This document shows positions 11,449-21,527 of a stretch of DNA of 23,079 nt, in pieces. Both the position numbers and the translations under genes were made by a program. The number at the start of each line of letters is the position of its first letter. The stretch's first letter is position 1. The notes below the pieces were generated by a model. It did not search any database and had not been told where the DNA came from. It saw nothing but the letters and a program-made list of their open reading frames with translations. The stretch covers positions 1 through 23,079 of the forward strand of contig JAIPMN010000187.1 in NCBI GenBank assembly GCA_020650975.1. Reading direction: 5' to 3'. The DNA is from Apostichopus californicus (Eukaryota > Echinodermata > Holothuroidea > Aspidochirotida > Stichopodidae).

Positions 11449-13442
11449 CTAAAGATTGAAAAGAGAAAAGAGAAATTTAATAGAGGAACAACAATATCAC
11501 AAAAAACCTTCACAACAGAAGGGACGTTTACTGGTTTTTGAGAAACAAGACCTTAATTTCCACACCTATGCCCCACCTCTTACTGCATGGCAAGCATCAC
11601 GTAACTCACCCACTCCCCCCCCCCCCCTCCTCCGACCCTTCTACTCCCTCAAGACATCACATGTTAAGTCTGAGCTTCAATTCATCCTATCTAGGTCATT
11701 ACTTGTCCTATTTCCGGTAAGTTCAACTTTGTTTTCAAACTTTACTTTCTCCCAAGTCAAATGTTTAAACAGGAACAAAAGACCGGAAATAAACGTTTAA
11801 CTCTTGTATTCAAGTGTGAGGTAAGTTACAAATTTCATACTATATTAAAATGCAAATGAATTGCATGGTAAAGTTACACCTATTGACCAATCAGGGAACA
11901 GGATTCTAGGACGACTCTGACAAGCACCGTGGTGCAATAAAGCGACGCATTATTCAAACTCGAATTATGGGATAATAGATTTTAAATTTTGCCGTACAAA
12001 TTTTCTATAGAAAGTGAATTAAATATTGTTGAAATTTAGGGTGATAAAATGTATTCTTTTTTACGTAAACTAAAATCTAATTCTTTAGACGTGCTGGTTA
12101 GTGAACGCGTATCAGAGCCTTATTCTACGCAAAAGTGTGTGTCATACTCAGCAACACGTATAATACAGCAATGCTTATAACTATATAATTATGCAAGCGG
12201 CGTTCAGACGATTTTTAACAAGGGCTTCCTGCACACTGCGGTAGAAACACTAATATACCCAACAAGCCCGTCCTCTATCTAATGATAACGTCTGCTTTTC
12301 AGACATATGGGAATCGAGATTACTCAAACATCAATCCAGAAAGACAGACAGGAGTGATAAGTTATTCGCGGCAGACAATGAATTAGGTTATGAAGCACTC
12401 GCCGCTAAGCATGCCAGCCTCATAGTACTACTCAGTAGTACTAGTGGTTCGTATCTCTCGAGTGCCTTAACGCTAGATATATGATAAACCAGACAGTCTA
12501 ACACACCAAGCCTGTGGTAAAATGATTGATTACGAGAGACATTGATTGTTTCCAATTGGAATTTTTAAGTCGCAGGTTACGTAGATACGTAAAATATAAT
12601 TTAAAGTAAGTCAAGGCTGTGAAAGTTCCTTACAAATCGAAGGAACTCTGACCGCGTTTTTATCAAAAGTCGTATTGAAATTATTTATTCCTATCGAACA
12701 AAATGGAGTAGCCCATGCCTTAAAATATGTTTAGTCTGTACAACGGGGCGTATCGCGGTCTTTCTACGTCGCAGTGTTACACACACATGCAGGGTATTGC
12801 GCAATCTTACAATATGGAACCCAAATGGCCTTTACATGTGAAGTAGTGGCCGATAGGAGAAACTGCCGGTATGAAACTCTACCTCTAAAATACGGATGAA
12901 ACGTAACTTTCGATGTCTACTGTGGGTCCTGATACAATGTTCTTTCTCTTTATGTAATTTTTACTACACAATTTTGCAAATTAGCATCGCCTGCGCCTTT
13001 TGAGTAAGGCCTGGATGAAGTAACTCCCTGCGTCACTGAATGCATTTCACTGTTTGACTGTATGCATAACCACAGTGCATGTATTGGTATCACTACTCGA
13101 ACTAGTAATTTAAACTCCTAATTAGACTTAACTAGAAATTGCAGCACTCATATTAAGTTAAAACTCATAAAAGCCCAACTATCAGTATCACACTCACAGT
13201 TGGTACAAGACATTCTAGGCATAAATATTTCGACTTTCTGCTAACCTTCCACTATGACTCACTAGTATAGACTACTACTAGTACTAATTGCAATTTAGAT
13301 GACTCAGTGGAAGAAGTCAATGTTAGGCTTAGTAATACATTTTGTACTTGTTTAAATTGTCCAGAACACAAGTTGCTCATGAATATGAAAAATGAGTGAG
13401 ACATTACTCAATGAGTCAAACCAAAATGTCAGACCAACTCAC
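11449..13442 (-). other. MYC: MYC intron 2 (1,994 bp, phase 1)
   Basis: Bounded by a GTGAGT donor and a CTTTTCTCTTTTCAATCTTTAG-type acceptor. Its position, after GA(T/C)TCTG within the Ser-Glu codon just before EEEIDVV, matches in place and phase the intron before exon 3 of human MYC as I know that gene. It holds a C13 tract (11615-11627), a 19-bp inverted repeat (12424-12442), a TTCCAATTGGAA palindrome (12550-12561) and many CTAGTA-like words around 13085-13290. I see no other exon in it. Confidence 0.9.
12424..12442. repeat. 9-bp inverted repeat with 1-nt centre in MYC intron 2
   Basis: AGTACTACT-C-AGTAGTACT, followed by AGTGG. It shares the AGTACTAC word with the intron 1 palindromic region. 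Confidence 0.85.
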
Positions 13443-14067
13443 CAGAATCAGAGTGTGAAGACGACTGGCTTCCGATGTTGAGGTCCAAATGTGTTTCTGT
13501 CATTGATAACGGGTATGGAAAGACTGTTGTTGGATCAACACAATCTGAGGGTTGGCTAAATTCTTGGTACAAGTTCTCCTGCGTTGTTTTGGAACGATTC
13601 ACATCCAGTTTTTCACTGTCTTTCAGTAGCAACTTTTTGTAAGCGCTCCACATACAATCTTGTATCAAAGTTTGACTCACTTTTTGTTCCCTTTGGGGTT
13701 TCACAGGAGCTGCACATTGAATAGGTTTTAACGTGTCTAGTTCACAGTCCAATTCGAGAAGAGGTGTAATGTCTACACTATGTTCTGGTTGCCAAGACAT
13801 TTGGTCTTCACCAAAATCAAGTCCTGAATCTGACCTAGTTTCATGCCAATCCTTGTCCCCAATGTCAGATTTACTGTCTGGGCTCAGAGGTGGAGTAGGG
13901 TAAATACTCTCAGTTTCTTCTAGTCCAAACTTTGTCCAAATATCATCACCAGGGGTGGCCCCCGAATCACTTAACCAGCCAGGAATGCCATATTCCTCAA
14001 CTTCAATCGTCTCCATAGGTGGGACTGCACGACCACAGTCAACTCTCAAGGCACACACTGAAGTCAT
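13443..14067 (-). CDS. MYC: MYC coding exon 2: transactivation region with MYC boxes I and II (residues 1-208)
   Basis: The exon opens after a TTTCCCAG acceptor (AG at 14096-14095), so it runs from 14094; the ATG is at 14067 in an AAAAAATGA context (A at -3). It ends in GATTCTG before GTGAGT, leaving one base of a split codon (phase 1). MYC box I is DDIW-TKF (residues 41-47) plus PTPPLSP (57-63), which holds the Thr58/Ser62 GSK3/FBW7 phosphodegron. In human MYC these two parts are adjacent; here about six extra residues (EETESI region) separate them. MYC box II is LIQDCMW (134-140) followed by SEKL, the TRRAP-recruiting segment. The first 40 residues do not clearly match MYC box 0. The frame stays open upstream of the ATG to the acceptor, so an N-terminal extension is possible. 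A later in-frame Met at residue 18 is a less likely start. Identity is certain from boxes I and II together. Confidence 0.95.
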
Positions 14068-14094
14068 TTTTTGTAGCACAAAGAATACCAGAAC

Positions 14095-14851
14095 CTGGGA
14101 AATCAATCAGAATGGAATACATTTGTAAGGACATGAAGCTTTCACTAGTCACATCACTTGTAGCATTTGAAGTTAAAAAAGAGCTTGGCCCAGGCCTACC
14201 CTGATCACTGGTGACTGAAGTGACCAGTCCAAAAGTCTAAACAAGTGTTTTTCCTAAACCTAGCAGTAATGTCTACTGACGTAACAATGCATTAAATTGA
14301 GGGAAGTGGTATGCTTGTAATGGACAGAGACTAAGTGATAGATATAGCAATAAGCACCATAGGATATAGCTGTACCAAGGATCGAGGTTTAACAGTTAAT
14401 TAAGTTAGACAAGGTAACATTACATAAGCAGTACCAGTACTAGCCAACTACTACTTACTAGTACTACTACTAATACTAGGCCTACTACCAGTACTAGTGT
14501 ACTGGCGTTAAACGGAGTAGACATTAGCCCTACAACCACTATGGATACACACCGAATAATGAATATCGAATTATATTTCGAAATTATCAAGGTTGACATG
14601 GCTGAAGGTATTTGGGACACTTTCCCATAAAGACTAACCTGTTAAAAATAAACTAGAAATAAATTCATGCATACTGCCTTGTAGGCCTGTCTAGGGCCCT
14701 AGAAATTTAACTCAATAGGCCGGGTACTACTACTTGCAAGTAGTAGTAATACTATAACTTAAAAGCCTATGCCGTGTTCCACTGCAATATTACAAAAGTC
14801 GGTAGTATCACTTACTGAAGGAAAATGCAAGGTTAAACAGTGAAATCTTAC
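14095..14851 (-). other. MYC: MYC intron 1 (candidate, 757 bp)
   Basis: The acceptor side (TTTCCCAG, ending 14095) is clear. The donor is a choice: TTCG/GTAAGA, with GT at 14851-14850, fits best, while CTA/GTAAGTAG near 14460 and TTCA/GTAAGTGA near 14815 are alternatives. The intron contains a perfect 24-bp palindrome (14725-14748), CTAGGGCCCTAG (14691-14702), TAGGCCTA (14477-14484) and a block rich in AGTACTAG/TACTAC words (14430-14515). Confidence 0.5.
14725..14748. repeat. Perfect 24-bp palindrome in MYC intron 1
   Basis: TACTACTACTTG followed directly by its reverse complement CAAGTAGTAGTA with no spacer. It can form a cruciform in DNA or a tight hairpin in the pre-mRNA. Confidence 0.9.
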
Positions 14852-15045
14852 CGAAGTGAGCCAAACTTCACACCCTTCAAAGCGAAAATCACAGGGAAAA
14901 TTACGGTAATATATGTTTATATATCCAAGGTATGTCGTCCCGTGTTTGAGTTTAAATCCGTTCCGGAGATAGTGAAAACTTTCGGCACAACCGTGATGGG
15001 AAAGTGTGTAACACTGAAGTCTACGAATTGAGCTATCCAGTGAGT
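14852..15045 (-). other. MYC: Candidate MYC exon 1 (5'UTR or N-terminal extension)
   Basis: Inferred from a good donor (TTCG/GTAAGA) and promoter-like motifs at the proper distance upstream. It contains no ATG in the MYC frame, so conventional translation would start in exon 2. Spliced to exon 2, however, the frame upstream of the ATG is open for 67 codons within this exon, back to a TAA at 15055-15053, and includes an in-frame CTG at 15040-15038. It could simply be a 5'UTR. RNA evidence is needed for both ends. Confidence 0.35.
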
Positions 15046-15133
15046 GACAGAATTAAATGCTACTAAACATATATCATTCATGTATTATCGCATATATTAC
15101 TTTGGCGGGAAGGAGACTGATATTACTCCGCCC
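15041..15133 (-). promoter_or_regulatory. Candidate MYC core promoter with E2F site, GC box, TATA-like and initiator motifs
   Basis: Read on the minus strand in order: GC box GGGCGGAG (15133-15126), E2F consensus CTTCCCGCCAAA (15112-15101), a TATA-like ATATATG (15074-15068) and an initiator-like TCACTC with its A at 15045. The TATA-like element lies about 29 bp before that A, normal for a TATA promoter. The human MYC P2 promoter also carries an E2F element close to its start, which makes the arrangement plausible. AT-rich DNA yields TATA-like words by chance, so the start site is tentative; the E2F match is the firmer part. Confidence 0.4.
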
Positions 15134-15390
15134 ATTAACTTAACGTGTGAATGGGTAACAGATGCCTTTTTACTACAAACTTCGTGAATGGTAAGAGATG
15201 CCTGTAAAGCTTGAAATATCCAATTTTCTTAAGCTAGCTTACTGGATGTATGCGAGACTGCTTAGAAGAAGAAATAACTACAATATTTCAGCAAATGTGG
15301 CTTTCTATAGAACTTGGAGTAAAAAAGAAGACAACAGGTATACTTTTTTTGAGCGTAGGATACTTAATTTTAGTAGGCGTGACTTAGTGA

Positions 15391-15423
15391 GAGCGGGAAA
15401 TCGAACGCCAATGAGCGCCAATG
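15391..15423 (-). promoter_or_regulatory. Upstream E2F-like site and paired CCAAT boxes
   Basis: The minus strand carries TTTCCCGCTC (15400-15391), an exact TTTCCCGC E2F core. Next to it the plus strand has two CCAAT boxes (15408-15412 and 15418-15422) inside a 10-bp tandem CGCCAATGAG/CGCCAATGGA. They lie about 350 bp upstream of the proposed MYC start. E2F and NF-Y sites work in either orientation. Function is inferred from motif content only. Confidence 0.25.
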
Positions 15424-16058
15424 GATCGATGCATTATGTTGTAGGGATGCTATGTGTAGATGGGTTGTACAAAATCTTACAACAAAAGGATTAGTGATTT
15501 CCAGACAACGATTTACTTTCACAGCAATATACACTCACTGGATATTGCAGCATTTTGAAAGGTTGAAATGCTGTTATTCTCTCCTCCGGAGTAGTATCGC
15601 TATGTTGTCACTGTGGCAAATCTGGTCACATTGCGGATTTCCTTGTATCAATCTCTGTCACAAGTTGAAAAATACCTTATCAAAACTTTGTTTTTTCAGA
15701 TGGAACTAAACGTAAATTGAGCAATATAACACGAGTAAATTTGCTTGAAACTTCAGATTTATTGATCTACATTACAAAAGAGAGTAGTATTGTTTGCCAA
15801 TGAAACTACTAAAATTGTTGTGAAAATGAGTTTCGGAACAAAAGACTAACATGGTGGATTAATGTAACGTACTTGGTACAGATGTCAGCGACTAAAGACG
15901 GGAAATACACATTTCAATTGTGTTCAATAAGTATGCACCGAATATAGAAATCACCTTACGTAAAGTTTTAGTGAGACACTCATTTTGACGACAAGGAGGC
16001 ATATGATTACTTCATAATGAAAGCGGTAGTATACTCCATCCTCTCCCATTTAGTTGTT

Positions 16059-16073
16059 CCCCCCCCCCCCCCC
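16059..16073. repeat. C15 homopolymer tract
   Basis: The longest pure C run in the window, in a pyrimidine-rich stretch (16035-16100). Similar tracts: 3053-3063, 8254-8265, 9988-9999, 11615-11627, 17177-17187, 18037-18048, 18116-18125, 19977-19990, 21083-21092, 21581-21590. Confidence 0.9.
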
Positions 16074-17312
16074 ATTCTCTTTCTTATCCAGCCTTCTTCA
16101 CATTAGTTGATTCCCAAGCTATGAAAAGACCCTTGAATCAGGGTCCGCGACCCCCGAAGGAGTATGAGGCCCAATCATTTTCAAAATACCGCTTACAGTT
16201 GGCGTGATGGTTCAAAATCATTGAACAATACCCCTTACCCCCTCCCCACCCCCTTTCCCAACCCATTCCATCGCAAACCTGTGTCGGTACATTGCTTAGC
16301 TGAACTGGGTCTGGCATTAACTGTGCGAGGATTACTAGGCCTATTGGACAAGATAAAGTGCCTTTACACTGCCTGAACAATACAATGGGTACCCAGTGGG
16401 AGATTGTTTGATTCGGAAGTTAATACTTGTTAAAGAAAAACAAACAATGAGGCATACCGATACACACCACGGAGTTTGTTCAACACTACTTATCAACGGG
16501 GCTTTGATATTAACTTAAATCTAGATAAGAATAGTTTAAGGTATGAATGGAGTGTACAACCACAGCTGAGAAGCTGTAAGTTCAAATAATGCTACTCAGC
16601 ACCACAGTAGAGTTCTCTATATTATGTAGGACAAAAGACCAATCGATGAACAGTGCGAAGGACCAATAGGATGACTTAGCGTCAGTAAAACCATTCCTTT
16701 CACCTATCGACATATCAGTGTTGGAGCAATGGAGACCCCTTACTAAGGAAAATAGGGGAAGGGAGAGAAGGAAGGGGGTTGAACACAAATGAAATTCACA
16801 GCACAATAAAACATTATCTAAGGTTAGGCTAGGTTCTCACATGTCAATGTCTCGGTAAAATGTCACGTATAGTATAGCTTGGTTTTACATCCCTTGATTG
16901 GGAGGGGGGTTTGGGTTGTCATGATTACCTGCTACTTTCTCCGCTTCCCGGGAACCATGCTAGGGTTTTGGTTTGAGGTTGTAGGTGTCCATATTCGAAT
17001 TTGAATATTACCAAATACAGGAATCAGGGTTGCTTAGTACAAACGGTCCCCTTGTGGGCCTAATTACCTATAATACGCTCAATTTCATTTGGAACTATTA
17101 TAGACTAGTAAGATTTTTAAAAGGAGGGGATACTGGAGTCGTTGAAGCCGACTTCAATGTAAGGGTGAGGAAGCCACCCCCCCCCCCTCCCTCCAAAAGT
17201 AAAATTAATGGTGGAATGGTTCATTCTAATGCGTATATATTTGGGCTGCCATTAGGTCTATACAAGTAAGGTTCTACTTATTGCTCCTTTTTCACTTTTG
17301 TGGCGTTGAAAC

Positions 17313-17328
17313 GGGGGTGTACACCCCC
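17313..17328. repeat. Perfect 16-bp GC-rich palindrome
   Basis: GGGGGTGTACACCCCC, followed by a C-rich stretch to about 17362. It may be the edge of an unidentified repeat. Confidence 0.8.
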
Positions 17329-18014
17329 TTCTTCCCCTCCCACCCCTTGTATCTGCGCCCCAGTATTGCAATTCGGTAAACCAACACCAACATATACACA
17401 TCAAGAACTGTAGATGTAGTCTCCAACTCATTTATCTTCCTCAGTGTGTTCCCATGAAGTATTTAAATCGATGACATAATCCCAGTTCTTTTGTATCGCA
17501 AAAAAAGATAAGGTGACCAAGTTAGCCAAATAACTTTAAAATTGGTGTTTGCTTGGGTAGTCAGCCTATCAAACAGCTACACTGAAAACTCAATATTTGT
17601 CAGGAACCTTGTGGTAATTTGCTTTCGGTTGTTTTTGACATTGTAAAGATTACTACTACCGAAGACTATAATACGTATGAATAGTAAGCAGACGCTTCTG
17701 TACAAGAAAAGATAATGCGTGTTGTTGTACCGAATAACCACAATTGTAAATAAGGTAACGAAAACTTACAATAGTGAACAATGCAATTGATTAATCAAAA
17801 GAACTAGCGATTTATAAAGTATACCGTCAATGGTTTTTCGGCAACTTCGAACTTTGTTGTATGAAAAGTCAAAGAACAAAGTCACTGATAATTCCAAGGT
17901 AAGTTGCAACTGATTGGGATAGAGGCTAATGAGGCATGTTTGCATCTAGGTAAGATATATAAATCCAGACTCAAGATGGGGTCATAGTTACGAAAACAAA
18001 ATGTGTTCAATTGG

Positions 18015-18072
18015 ACAATGATACACCTTCATTCAGCCCCCCCCCCCCTCCTTAACATATATCGAAGGTAAC
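18015..18072. repeat. C-tract repeat family, copy 1 (tentative)
   Basis: ATTCAG followed by C12, then TCCTTAACATATATCGA. It resembles the CAGCCCCCTTAACATCGA section of the copy at 20.15 kb and the CTTCAGTCCCC section at 21.57 kb. Short and C-rich, so part of the similarity may be compositional. Confidence 0.35.
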
Positions 18073-18294
18073 CTTGTGTCCAAGGAGTTATGTCTAGTGA
18101 ACAATCACGACCCCTCCCCCCCCCCACCCCATCTACCCCAGCGCCCCACATTCCATCTGATTATTTGTACGTTGTTTGTATTTTCTTTGTTTCGTTTGTG
18201 AGCGTTTCACCCTATGGAGACGAACATGAACTAGGTCTGTTTCACTTCCGGTATGAGTATGGGGACCAGGCTGGAACATAGGGATTGAGGACGA

Positions 18295-18313
18295 GGGGGG
18301 AGGGGGGAGGGGG
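18295..18313 (+). other. G-rich tract complementary to a nearby C-rich tract
   Basis: GGGGGGAGGGGGGAGGGGG lies about 170 bp after a C-rich run (18112-18130) with which it could pair, giving a possible large stem-loop or H-DNA-prone region. Confidence 0.5.
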
Positions 18314-18704
18314 ACTGCGATGAAAGCTATCTTCATCATCTTCAACATGACTATGCTATGAACGTACCAATTCTTTCCATTTGGGTCACCTGATGACCTG
18401 GCGAATGTTTATTACTGTTTATCACGTCATCAAATTATGTTGAGCTGATATGCATACTGAAAATTATCAAATACTAAGAGCACTAGCTTGCAAATGATGT
18501 GTACGTAAGATCAAGACGATTATCTATACGAGTGCATATTCAAATATTTGAGGAATTTACACGGTTTACGATTCGTATTTATTTCGGAAGCGAGAACTGA
18601 GATTTTCACATCCAAAGTCCACTAAACTTAATGGGGTACCCGGGAAGAGGGCTGCACGGAACAGAACGTTCAGTAGGCCTACTATAGTTTTCTTGAGGTA
18701 AAAC

Positions 18705-18835
18705 CGTCACAATGTCATTCAGTCTCGGTGTAAGGTGGACTGGGGCTGAGAGTGCATCGACTCAGTTGTTTGGTCTCTCTGCCCAGGCTCCATCTAAGTT
18801 GGGTGATTTGTCTTTAAAATAAATATATAAATTTT
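18705..18835 (+). mobile_element. Third, diverged copy of the SINE body
   Basis: Recognised by CAGTCTCGGTGTAAGG followed by GGACTGGGGCTGAGAG, then GTTGTTTGGT, CTGCCCAGGCTCC and GTTGGGTGATTTGTCTTTAAAA, in the same order as the 7.0-kb copy. The 3' end runs into AATAAATATATAAA, an A/T-rich tail. There is no U2 head. It is more diverged than the other two copies. Confidence 0.65.
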
Positions 18836-20134
18836 CTTTTAAAAAAATCGATTTAATTCTTCCTCATCTTTGTTGCCTTTGTCCTGTTTTTAGATGGTTT
18901 CGATGAAGGATTTAAACACTCAGTAATTTTTTTTTTTTTGGACGTTTGAAGATCCTGCTAGGATCGATACAACAGACCGGTAAAAAATATAATATGCCCT
19001 AAATTTTTTACTTTTATGCATGCTTCACTATAACGTAACCAGCCTGAAACGCTTCCTAAACTGATGCATTTGTTGTGAAGAATTGTTGTGAAATTGCAAC
19101 TAATTTAATTTTGGCGAGATGGAGGCAGGAGTTGGAAGAGACAACCTTTTTGCAGAAGATAAAAAAGGGCTTAGAATGTTAACAAACAGTTTATGTACAT
19201 CAAAGTCTTTAGTCTATAGTACTAATGAATACTTTGATAACAGCAGCTATTAGCGGTATTCTGTATACTATTATTACATACATGTACATTCTGTACATTA
19301 TGTACATTCTATATGAATTGTCCCATTAACACATGTCTTCTTGACACGATTGTATGTTTTAATAGAAAATGCGTATCATTTGTTTATAAAACACTTGAGA
19401 CCATCCGACCAAACACCCGTTCTTCAAGTAGTTATATCCTTTTGAGTCCAACGTTCGATAAGAATAAAGTTATTAACTCGACTCTAGACCGCAATATATA
19501 GGTCTGGGGGTAAACTTATATTTGTATTATAACGAACGACACTTGGAACTATATTGCCTGCGCAGCGGGTCTCGGTAAATACAATGCCAAAACGATTCAG
19601 TCCCTGTAAACAAATATATAGTTGTCACAACGGTAGCCGGACCGACGAAGTAAGGAACGCTAAGTGGGACAAAGTATATAGTTGAACGATATTTGCTATA
19701 GAAACTGTCTATAACGTACGATTCTCATTTCCTGATTTGAGACACAGATTGGTTGGTGGAATTGATGTCGTATGTAACAATGTGAAGGTCTGTGTCTAAT
19801 CATTTATCTTTTACTGATAAGGGTATAAGTAGTTTGTCTCCACGATTATCCAGTCTATGGGGTATACTGTGCGCAAACATATTGTTAAGTTTTTATTGGC
19901 TGAAGTTGCATGAAGGTGTCTGCAACAAGTTTGCGGAAAATTCCCCTCAATTCCTCTTTCAGTATATGTAAGCTTGCCCCCCCCCCCCCCTTGTACCTCC
20001 TACCTATCGGCTTATCTTATAACTGGCAATATGAAGCCACATAACATACGATATACTCAACATAAGGAACATATAAAACTTACTCAAGAATATTTTTTTA
20101 AGAAAACTCTTCACCTCACGATAGAGCCTGGGAA

Positions 20135-20205
20135 AGAAAACCAAACAACTTGATCCACTCTAAACCCCACCCAGCCCCCTTAACATCGATACTGTAACCG
20201 CTGTA
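20135..20205. repeat. C-tract repeat family, copy 2
   Basis: Contains ACTTGATCCACTCTAAA followed by a C-rich stretch and CAGCCCCCTTAACATCGA. The 17-nt ACTTGATCCACTCTAAA is identical in the copy at 21.55 kb, about 1.4 kb away, and both are preceded by AAAGAAA-like sequence and CCA. Confidence 0.6.
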
Positions 20206-21495
20206 AAGTTACACAAGAATGTGCAAAACAAACTAATATACAAGATTATCTTTTTCGCACAAAGATTGCTTTAGTTGGGAGTTCCTTTAGCTGAACTTAA
20301 GTAGCTAACTGTTGTCCTGTTTACTCTTTTCATTAATGATTTTCTTTAAAAAATATTTTCTCAAACAGGTGCTTCTGTTACACCGAATCACTAAATAATG
20401 GAAAAAAAGTGTTGACTGCTGTTTTTTGTTCGTTCATACTGAAATCTCTGACAAAAAGAGTCTTAAAATTCCTGCATAGTTTTACCCAAAAGCAGAATAA
20501 AGTTATAAGCATTCCATAAGGTTGCTGAAGCCAACGGTTCAGTGAAATATACTAAGACCATGTACCGTGGGTGTGCTTCACACTGCGTACCTCTCCCTAC
20601 CTCGGTAACTGTGGCCATTGCCTACTACAACTCAAACCTGTAACTAGCGGTGCTGTACGCAGACAGTGGTGTAAATCTTGGCGAGTTCAGCTGTTTCATT
20701 CATACCTTATCAGGTTAATTATCATATCAGCTGATTCTACCGGCATATTTATAGTCAAAGTTCATTCTTTATACAGGTTCTGTACTGTACGTATATATAT
20801 GGACTCAGATTCGTTCCGTGTGCAACACTTATATAAATTCGGTAATCTTACGCAAGATTGCGCAAGTTTAGAACAAGCTATCAAGGGCAGTTGGGGGAAG
20901 TTGGCAGGCTAGAACTCAACCGGGTCATCCGGTTAACTGTATTAGGCTAAAGCTCAATTGTCGGGAAAGAAATTCCGGTGTAGTCTGCATGGTCACAATG
21001 GACTTCACTTACCGGAGGATTCAAATGGTTCCACAAACGCACACTAAAACTACACCGGCTGTCTTTCTACACTCCCAGCCTTCCCCCCCCCCTCCACCCC
21101 ACACACACCTATCCAGCTCAAACGGACGTTAAGAAAGTGCCCGGAGTGAGCTCTCAGCTTAGGAGTCATAAAGAAACAAGAGTTGGTATAGATAAGACTG
21201 TGACCGTTTTCACCAACAAGTTATACATATAACGGTATAGAACGAACGTGCTGGTATAGAACATCAGCGTAAATTTTGACATTAACAGTAGGTTCACTTT
21301 GGCCAACATCATCTGTGTAGAAATAGTAGCTAATCTTGTCAATAAATTGTGACTATTATGAGGCCACATGCATGTCGACACCCTCAAGAGCACGACGCGC
21401 CTTGTGTGGTACAAGGAGATTACAATGAAAATGGCTCAGATTGACAGGTGGTGACGTCACATTTAGTTTCATCTTCGGAAGTGATGTGTCTTATT

Positions 21496-21514
21496 TATAT
21501 ATATATATATATAT
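21496..21514. repeat. (TA)n microsatellite
   Basis: About nine TA units followed by a T run, just upstream of C-tract repeat copy 3. Confidence 0.85.
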
Positions 21515-21527
21515 TTTTTACAAACAC

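Larger units (their letters stand above)
10319..15045 (-). other. MYC: MYC transcription unit (gene model, three exons)
   Basis: Model of the whole gene: candidate exon 1 (15045-14852), intron 1 (14851-14095), coding exon 2, intron 2 (13442-11449), coding exon 3 with stop at 10783-10781, and a 3'UTR to an ATTAAA signal. Seen directly: both coding exons, a GTGAGT donor and pyrimidine-rich AG acceptors, and an unbroken reading frame across intron 2. Inferred: exon 1, the transcription start and the 3' end. Joining the coding exons gives 625 + 668 nt, that is 430 residues plus a stop, close to the 439 residues of human c-MYC. MYC proteins pair with MAX through the bHLH-zipper, bind CACGTG E-boxes and activate growth and ribosome-biogenesis genes in the nucleus. 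No other credible gene lies within the window on either strand. Confidence 0.85.

Noticed and set aside
14420..14620. 66-codon minus-strand open frame rich in Val/Leu
   Set aside because: It is a translation of the TAC/TAG word cluster inside MYC intron 1.
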